Shown here one piece after another: positions 50,705 through 61,020 of a stretch of DNA of 64,000 nucleotides (position 1 is its first letter; each line of letters opens with the position of its first letter). The position numbers and the translations under genes are program-made. The notes beneath the pieces are model-generated. The model worked only from the letters and a program-made list of their open reading frames with translations. It did not search any database and was not told where the DNA came from. The stretch covers positions 2,914,001-2,978,000 of the forward strand of contig OZ176053.1 in NCBI GenBank assembly GCA_964247055.1, written 5' to 3'. The stretch comes from Paragordius varius (lineage: Eukaryota > Nematomorpha).

Positions 50705-53700
50705 TACCTCCAATAATTTAGTATTTAATCGTATATCATGTATACTATTTTCCAGTGCATAATCCCCAAAATTTTTTATCAAGCTGGATTGTGAAATAGA
50801 CAACATAGATGTATTGTTCAAAGCTTTTTTATTAGCTAAATTGTTTTTAGATGATTTAGAAGTCGAAGACACAGTAGATTTCTTTGCGTAATCCGATTCA
50901 GATAAAAAAGATTTTAAATTTTTTACGCTTGTTACAAATTGTTTTTCAGCGTCCAACAAATTAACTTTTAATTCGATTAGTGTGTTCTATAAAAAGAAGG
51001 ATATGGATACATATGTTATATTGTTTGTAAAATTACGATTTTAGGAATAAAAATTTCATATTATCTATGAAGTCATTGCATATGCGAATAAATTGAGTGA
51101 ATTGTTTTGGAAGTATTTTTGGAGATAAAATATTTATGTAAATAGCCAAAAAGTAGCAAAAATTATTTTTAAATCATAGATCGACTTTTAAAAAATTAAT
51201 ATTTAGTAAACAAACATATATTTTTGTAAATTTGCTTATTACACTTGCCAGGTCTTCGAACCGGAACATGGTCACTGAAATTATGGCAGAAACCACGGGT
51301 TGAAACCCTCCCGGTTTCAACATCCTCAGTCACATTCGGTTCTCATAACAAGTTCTCATGTTTTTATTTTTGAAAAATAAAATTTTTTGTTTAAATTAAT
51401 ACGTAAATTTGATTGCAGGATAACATTCCATAAGAATGGAATGACCATCATAAAATTAAAATATGTTTTCTAAATATACCATTTGCACTTCAAGAGTGTC
51501 CTTGAACAGTTCAAGTTGGTCCTTGAACAATTCAAGTTGGTCCTTGAACACTTCAAGTTGGTCCTTGAACACTTCAAGTTGGTCCTTTGACTTTTTTGTT
51601 TTGTTTTTAATTTTTATCAATCAAATCGTAAATAATTCATCTATTTTTAACCTATTTTCTATTATTTAACATAAATTTTAAATCGATATCAACTTTTAAT
51701 CTTTGAGAAATCGTATATTTTTACTAATTTCTTAAAATAATTTTGGATATTTATTAGATTTTAACACGAAATGAAAAAATATATTAGTTTTCTGGGTTAT
51801 TAATTAAAATTTTTTTATTAAAAACATTTAAAAGTCAATAATGTTGTTCAATTGAAAAAAAATAATTTGAAACAAAAAAGTGGTTTTTAAATAAAAATTT
51901 TTATTTTTAAATGAATAAATATATAATAAATAAAGAAAATTAGGTTAATAAATAATAAAATTAAAAAATAAATGCAAAAATTATGGTAAAATCAAAATTT
52001 ATAAATTTTAAGGACCAACTTGAACTGTTCAAGGACCAACTTGAAGTGTTCAAGGACCAACTTGAACTGTTCAAGGACCAACTTGAAATGTTCAAGGACC
52101 AACTTGAACTGTTCAAGGACACTCTTGAAGTGCAAATGGTATATTTAACATAAATTTTTAATCGTTAACAACTTTTAATCTTTGAGAAACCGTATATCTT
52201 TATTAATTTTTTAAAATAATTTTGGATATTTATAAGATTTTAACACGAAATGAAAAAATATATTAGTTTTCTGGGTTATTAATTAAAATTTTTTTATTAA
52301 AAACATTTAAAAGTCAATAATGTTGTTCAATTGAAAAAAAATAATATGAAACAAAAAAGTGGTTTTTAAATAAAAATTTTTATTTTTAAATGAATAAATA
52401 TATAATAAATAAAGAAAATTAGGTTAATAAATAATAAAATTAAAAAATAAATGCAAAAATTATGGTAAAATCAAAATTTATAAATTTTAAGGACCAACTT
52501 GAACTGTTCAAGGACCAACTTGAAGTGTTCAAGGACCAACTTGAAATGTTCAAGGACCAACTTGAACTGTTCAAGGACACTCTTGAAGTGCAAATGGTAT
52601 ATTTAACATAAATTTTTAATCGTTAACAACTTTTAATCTTTGAGAAACCGTATATCTTTATTAATTTCTTAAAATAATTTTGGATATTTATAAGATTTTA
52701 ACCCGAAATGCAAAAATATATAAGTTTTCTGGGTTTTTAATTAAAATCTTTCATTAAAAACATTTAAAAGTCAATAATTTTGTTCAATTGAAAAAAAATA
52801 GTTTGAAACAAAAAAATGGTTTTTAAATAAAAATTTTTATTTTTAAATGAATAAATATATAATAAAAAAAGAAAATTAGGTTAATAAATAATAAAATAAA
52901 AAAATAAATGCAAAATCTATGGTTAAATCAAAATTTATAAATTTTAAGGACCAACTTGAAATGTTCAAGGACCAACTTGAAGTGTTCAAGGACACTCTTG
53001 AAGTGCAAATGGTATATATTTTTTATTTATTTATCACATGATAACATATTTTCTCGTATCCGATTAAAATAGAATTAGCGATATTTTTCTGTATTTCTCA
53101 TTTAAACTTGAGAAAGCGAATCACAGGTAATTTATACATATTTATATATATTATATCAAAAAAATCTTAAGTGGCTGGTATAGCCATTATGTTGACTAAT
53201 TTATATAAACCAGGGTGACTAAGTTCCCTGTTTCCTCATATCTACATTATATTGACTGACAAGATTATAAACGAATGTTTTTGCCTACATAAATCGTGTT
53301 TTTGATGTAATCAAGGGGCTATTTTTAATATTCTTTTGTCAAAATTATTTCCAATTCGTAATATCCACAAATATATTTAATTTATTAATGCGTTTGTACA
53401 GCATAAGTTTAAATATAAAGCGGCATAAACAGGTCAAGTTTCTGGGCATTATTCTTCCCTTAATACAAGTATAACTTAAAAAATATGCAGTTATAACCTC
53501 TCTCTTAATCTTAAAAATTAAGCATTCCCAAATACCAAAAGAATCTTATAAACTAATTGGTCCCTCTGCATGTTGGAAGAGATGTATAGAAATTAAATCT
53601 TAAAAAGTAAGGTAAAGCACTCATTTGGACTTTAGTACTAAATAATATATAATTAATCATAATACCCAATCAACCTATCATTGAATTAGTTGTATTCTCT

Positions 53701-56700
53701 CAGAGAAAAATTCAAAAATGGTTTTGGAGAGTTAAAATTTATTTATAAATTTCATATAGGTTTTCATTGATTTTCAGACCAATAAAAAGCATCTGACAAA
53801 CGATATCCCGGTTAGAATTCATATCATTATATATTTTAGCAAAAATAAGGTCCAGCCTCCCAAACTGAGTACTCCTTTAATGGTTGCAGTGCTATCTAGG
53901 AATTAACTTCTATACTGGCCCGCTTCTTAAGAGCGGAAGCAATTATTCTCATGAGATCTTGACAGAATTCGGAAACGTTTTTTTGAGTTTAAGAGAAAAA
54001 AAAGTTAGATATTGTTATAGTCGTAACAAACATGCTCATTTGAATGAACATTATATTAACCTCGCAACCACGTTTTGAATTTTTATATTATTGATTAAAC
54101 TGTAGTTGCAGGCACTTTACCTTGATAAATTTGGACACATTTATACCTCATTAAGTTACATATACATATATATATATAGTCAACAAACGTGTATTTTTGA
54201 TATACAATAAATATACCTTTTTACTTTATCTCCCTTTACGTGTGCCCCTATTCAACATTTGATGGCCAAGACGATCGGTACCTGTTCACTATTAACCTCA
54301 TGACTTAAAATGCGCCCAAATCCCAGATCTGACGCATCAGTTTCTATTATCAATTTCCTTAAATGAAGTTAAAAACACTTTTTCGCTTAACAAATTCTTA
54401 GCTGCTAACCATTCCTCGGTCCAAGACCATATCGTATTTTAACAAGTTAATTCATGTAAAAGACCGACTATCATTTGTAATTTTGGTATAAAGCGTTCAT
54501 GAAACGTCCAAAAACCTAAAAAACTACGTAATTTTTTTTTATCTACCGGCTTTTTTAGTTCCTTAATTGCCTTGATTTTGCTTTTACATGGGCTTATACC
54601 CTTTTTCTATATTTCAAACCCTAAATAGTTTACTGATTCTGCACATATCATTAATTTATCTTGTCTTAATTTAAATCCGGCCTTGCCCTACCAGTCACTA
54701 GGACGTCATCTAAATATACTCCGGACTTTCAGGCAGCACCTGTTCCATCACCCGTTGGAAGGTATGAGTGCCGTGGCCAGTTCAAACGGCATGCGTTTGT
54801 ATCTAAAAAAAACCTTTTTGTGTTGAGATAGTTAACAATCATTGACACTCCTCTGCCACTGGCATCTGGAGGTAAGCATCTTTTAAATCAATTTTTGTGA
54901 ATGTGATACCTTCGTCTATTTTCGACACCAACTCATCAAATGTGGGGATTATATGAGAGTCTTGCAACCACTTATTAAACGTGCGAAAACACTGCATTAA
55001 CTCGCCATTCGGTTTAAGTACATTAACCGCAGGCGTGGCCCACACAGGAGTAATGTAAGGATCAACCGGTTCTAAGATGCCTGACTTTTCTAGCCTTATC
55101 AGCTGTTTCTCCACCTTTTCTCTTAATGGAAAAGGCACCCTGCGACATGACCATACTTTCGGGATCGCATTCGCTGCAATGTGAATTTTTACTAAGTCTT
55201 TATAACACCCTAACTTATTTTCGAATAAGTTTTTAAAAATTTCGCAAATCTCATTTAATTTAAGATAATTAATTTTAACCTGTGGCATCTCAATCTGGGT
55301 TAGCCAGTCCAGTCCAGAGATCAGTGGTGCCATCCCTATCGTTTTGCAAACACATATGTCTTCGACATTTGTTTGCCTTTTACCTGGACGTTGACGCTTG
55401 CTATCCCCATCATTGGAACCGTGGTGTTGTTGTATGATTTCACTGGTGGTGTCGGCCTTAGTTTGGGTTTACCAATTTGTTCCCACGTTGTAAAGTTTAT
55501 TACACTGATATCAGAATCGGTATTATAGATAAAGTCTTTTTTCATACCGTTTATTATTTATGTTATTAGTAAAGGTGTTTGAGCATTTCGACCTACCTTG
55601 ACATCCTTCAATAGTTGTCTATTGAAGTTAAGTTTTTGTCTCTTGGCTACGCACATCCTAGCAAAAAGGTTCAATTTGCCACATTTATTGTTGCCAATTT
55701 ATCCATAGAAAAATAGAATGATAATAATAAATTCGAAGATCCTAGAGTATATTAGCAACGTACTTGAGGCAAAGGATTTTTCGGTAACCAAAAAAACGCT
55801 TAAATCAAGTATACTAGCATGTGGCGGATTCATGATTGTGAGGAATATTAACCAACGCCTGTACCCTAAGAAAATAAAGGAAGCCACGCGGGCTGAAATT
55901 ACGGAAACAGGAAAAAAAATATTCAACCCGACGAAATCAAAATTCCAAAGCCGGTTTGAATTTTTTAGGCCGGTGTGCGATGATGAAAGTTTCATGCTAA
56001 TTTCGAACGTGTCAATATGGGCGCAGAAGAAGCCCAATTAACTGAAGCCATAGAACAGCGCATACGTGATGCGTTCGTAATAGGACTGCGACAACCTCAA
56101 CTAGAGATGGATATCCATTCCAGGTATCCAGATGCGTTGATAAACGGTATTCCTGTCCCACTAGAAACAATCGTAGATCTCGCACTAGCACATGAGGCTG
56201 CTAGGGCTGGATTACAGAATAACAATAATAGTAATAACAATAGCAATCGATATAGTAACAGCAATAATAATAATACGGCTACAACATAATAAATCGATTC
56301 GACAAACAATAATAAAATCTTCTACTACATGTAAATATTGCGGCACCACACACCCGCCCAACAAGTGTCCAGCCTGGAGACGATCCTGCAACAAATGCGG
56401 AAAGCTGAACCATTTTGCTAGGATGTGTGTGGCCAAAAGACATGATCTTCAATAGGCAATTATTGAAGGAAGTTAACGTAGGTCGTAAGGCGCTAACTCC
56501 CTTACTGATAACACTAGTAATAAACGGGTTAAAAAAAGACTTCATCTACGATACCGGTTCGGACATTAGTGTAATAAACTTTGCCACATGGGAGCAAATC
56601 GGTAAACCCAAGCCGAGTCCGACACCCCCAGTAAAATCGTACAATAATACCACTGTGCCAATGATGGGGACAGCAAGTGTCAAGGTCCAGTTAAATGGTA

Positions 56701-59700
56701 AACAAATGGTCGAGGACATATGTGTCCTAAGCAAAACGATGGGGATGGCCCTGCTAATCTGTGGACTGGACTGGATGGCGAAATTCCAGATTGAGATGCC
56801 ACAGGTTAAAGTTAATTATCTTAAATTAAATGAGATTTGTGAAAATTTTAACTTATTTGAAAATAAGTTAGGGTGTTATAAAGACCCTTTAAAAATTCGC
56901 ATTGCAGCGAATGCGATCTCGGGTGCCTTTTCCATTAAGAGAAAAGGTGGAGAAAGAGCTGATGAGGCTAGAAATTTTAGGCATCTTAGAACCGGTTGAT
57001 CCTAACATTACACCTGTGACATGGGCCACGCCTAAGGTTAATGTATTTAACCGAATGGCGAAGGACAAGATTTTAACATAAATAATTTTCTTTTTTTATT
57101 CTATATTATTTATGTTAAAATCTTGTCCATTATGCAGTGATTTTCGGGTAACGATTAATAAGTGGTTGCAAAATGACTCTCATATAATACCCACGTTTGA
57201 TGAGTTGGTGTCAAAAATAGGCGAAGGTATCACATTCACAAAAATCGATTTAAAAGATGCTTACCTCCAGATGCCAGTGGCAGAGGAGTGTCAAGAATTG
57301 TTAACTATTTCGACACATAAAGGTTTTTTAGATACAAACGCATGCCGTTTGGACTGGCCAGAGCACCCATCATCTTCCAACGAGTGATGGAATAAGTGCT
57401 GGCTGAAAGTCCGGGATGCGTATATTTAAATGGCGTCCTAGTGACTGGTAGGACGGAAAACGAGCACATTAACAATTTAAATAACGTATAAAGTCGTCTC
57501 GATAAAGACGGATTCAAATTAAGACAATATAAAATAACGATAGGTGTAGAATCAGTAAACTATTTAAGGTTTGAAATATCGAAAAATAGTATAAGCCCAT
57601 GTAAAAGCAAAATCAAGGCAATTAAGGAACTAAAAAGGCCGGTGGATAAAAAGTCGTTACGTAGTTTTTTACGTTTTTTGACGTTTCATGAACGGTTTAT
57701 ACCAAAATTACAAATGATAGTCGGGCTCTTACATGAATTAACTAGTAAAAATACGAGTTGGTCTTGGACCGAGAAGCATGAAAAAAGCTGGTTAGGAGCT
57801 AAGAATTTGTTAAGCGAAAAAGTGTTTTTAACTCCAAATAACCCTAATAGGAAATTGATGATAGAAACTGATGCTTCAGATATAGGATTTGAGTGTATTT
57901 TAGGTCATGGGGTTAATAGTGAACGGATACCGATCGCGTATGCCTCACAAAAATGTAGCAACGCCGAACGGAATTATTCCACTATCGAGAAAAAACTGAA
58001 AGCAATATTGTTTGCGCTAAGAAAGTTTCATAGTTTCGTATATGGTAGAAAATTTGTAATAACGGATCATTTACCATTAGTAAAGTTAATTAATAGAGAT
58101 CGAAATACATAGTGCTAAAGTGCTAAGGATAAATAAAATAAATGAATATGATATTTAAGTCATCGAAAGGGGGCTCAAAATAGAGCTGATTATTTATCAA
58201 GATGACTATTGACGAGATCGATGCCTATGATGAAGATTATGCGGTTACCAGATACCTGAGATTTTTGAATTGTTATAACGTTAAAGTGCGGTAAGCAGAG
58301 ATGAAATTAGTAAAGAAACCGCGTTAGATCCGGTATTACTAAAAGTAATTAAAGCGTTAACCAACCATGACTGGAGTTATCCAGAATTAGAAAAGTTTGT
58401 AAACCGTAAAGACGAGTTGGCATATCAATATGGCTTATTAAGTTTAAATGATCGGATTATAATTCCAAAGCCCCTCCGAAAAGTGGTGGTAAGATACCAA
58501 CACAGCGGTCATAACAAAGAGACCATGAAAGCATTGGTCAAATTTACGTGTTATTGGCCAGAATTAAAAAAGGACCTGGTAAAAGCCAGTAGTCAGTGCG
58601 AATCGTGCCAATGTAGTAGGCCGAATGTTACTCAAAATTCCACTTATCAGTGGGATCATAATATTGCTGTGTGACAGCGTTTGCATATTGATATAGCCGG
58701 ACCATTAGACGGTTATTATTGGTTGTTGATATGATAGCGCCTTTAAATCGGCAGAAGGGTTTATTTTGAAAAAGGTAACCGTAGCGAATATAATCCATAA
58801 AGTAGAAGAAACGTTTGCAAGGTTTGGTTTTGCAAGAGAGATAGTTAGTGATAACGCATCGTATTTTATGAGTACTTTACGTCAACATTAAGTAAGTCAG
58901 GGTTGTAACATTTTAAAGTTACCCCCTACCATCCTAAGAGTAATAGGATGGTAGAAAGGTTAGTGGGTACGATAAAAAATAAAAATAAGAGAATAAAAAA
59001 TAATGCGATCTCCACCCACGAAGCTTTTAACACTAGCCTATGGGCGTATAAAAACTCTATACACTCGACAACTAAAAAAACCTCGGCTGAATTAATGTTC
59101 AAGCAAACACCCCATACCCCCTTAACCGGGTTAAATAGTAGGGCGAGATTGTAAGATGCACCGGCTCCCCGACGTCAGTTTGCGATTAATGAGCCACTAA
59201 TGATTAAAAATGAACTAAGTCCAAATTGAAACGCAGGAGAGATCATGGACCTTACAGGGTTATTTTCATACAAGGTGTGGGACAAAGACCGTAAGAAACT
59301 CGTAAGAAAACACGCCGATCAAAAAATACACCAGCCACATTAACAAGCTACCATTTCCAGCAAAACAAATGATGAGGATTTAACCACGGTCAGGAATGAT
59401 GTTACGATTGCCGAATCTCAACCAAACAGCACGATCAACTCAAGTGACGAAACGGAACCGATTGCCCAGACAGCCTCAAGTCAAAACAACAATAATAATA
59501 CCCAGGAACCTACGACAACCAGCTACCCCACGAAAATAGAGGAACGGTGCCCGACGAGAATTCGTCAGAAACTCGTCCGCTTTCGTTAGAAGAAGTGATG
59601 TTATAGTGGTAACTGATATAAACATATACATTAAAGTTCTCTTATAGCTTATTATAGCAGTTGTAAATGATCGCCAAAAGAAAATCAAAATGATATACTT

Positions 59701-60988
59701 GATTACACCGAAAATACGAATTATGAATTTTCGTCAAACAATCATTCATTAGTTACCCCGTCATCCAATGTGTAAATATGGAGAAGCATAACCTAGCCAC
59801 CCTGTATAAATTGGCCAACATTGTAATGGTCGCACAGCAACATAAGTTTTTAATATATGTATACAGTAAAAATTGAAATTATACTGACAAAAATTAAAAA
59901 CATAAAAACAAATATTTTTTCATTCTATACTTTTTCACATGTTGATTTAAATTATAACATTGTTTTAAATTGAAAAAAACAAGGTTCAAAAAGTATGATT
60001 GATTCTTTAATAATATTTATTTATAAATACATAAGGATCCGTAGAAAAATATACGCTAAATTTTCTATTTTTATATCTGAAGAGTAGTTTGACGACCGAA
60101 TTTTTGATGCAATTTTTTTAAAGTTAAATAAAGAGTTCCTCCAAAGATGCGATATTATACATTAAAACTTAGTTGAATTATATTTTGATATTATAATAAA
60201 AATGATGTGAGAATATCATTCAATGAAAAAAGGAAGCGGTTCCGAACAGTTAAATTTTTAAAAAACCAACCCGGTTCCATTTTTGAATGGTTAAAAAGCA
60301 TCCGGATTTTAATTTCACTTTTTTTTGACTCGGTTCGAAGCCCTGACATTTACTAATATTATAGAAACTGGTTTCCTAATTTTTCTAAGTTTACACAAAG
60401 TAGAAAATGATAAAAAAATATTACTTTACTTGAGGCCGCTAAAATTCAAAATAACTAATCTTTGCTTTCAATATATAACTATTCAATTAAATTACCCTAT
60501 TTTGTTGTAGTGTGTTAGTTATTTCGTCCAATGCGGTATAATAGTTTTGATAAACATTAATATTATCCAAATTTTCGTAATACATAGTTTCCAACAATTT
60601 TTTCTCCGCAATATATTTCTAAATAAATAAGATAATTAAATAAAAACATTTAAAGTATTCCAATTCTTCATAATATTGAATTATTATGAATAAAATGTAA
60701 TTTAGATGTATAAACCTCAATTATTTTTGTACGTTTTTCCAGGAGGGTCATAACTGTTTTTCCGATTTCCATTAATTGTTTTTCTAATTCAACCTTAAGA
60801 TGATCCAAATCAATTAAATTTGATTCTTCTTTGGTTATTCTAAAATATAAAATTTCGATATGGAAAATGTATTTAATTTCAACTATTACCCTCTTTTGAA
60901 TAATATATCGTTTTAATTAATATCGTGTAATTTACACAATCTACTTTAGTAATGAATTTTTAAAACTTTTTTTGTTAACCTCAACCAC

Positions 60989-61020
<32 letters not shown>

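Noticed and set aside
51463-51669. Open frame with repeated SSWSLN units
   Set aside because: A translation of the 21-bp MITE repeats; no start context, no homologue and it stops in the AT-rich core.
51985-52140. CRISPR-like array (regular 21-bp repeats)
   Set aside because: No unique spacers: repeats are contiguous and belong to a MITE end in a eukaryotic intron.
56097-56545. Minus-strand open frames over the retroelement
   Set aside because: Shadows of the gag/zinc-knuckle and protease region of the plus-strand Ty3/gypsy fossil.
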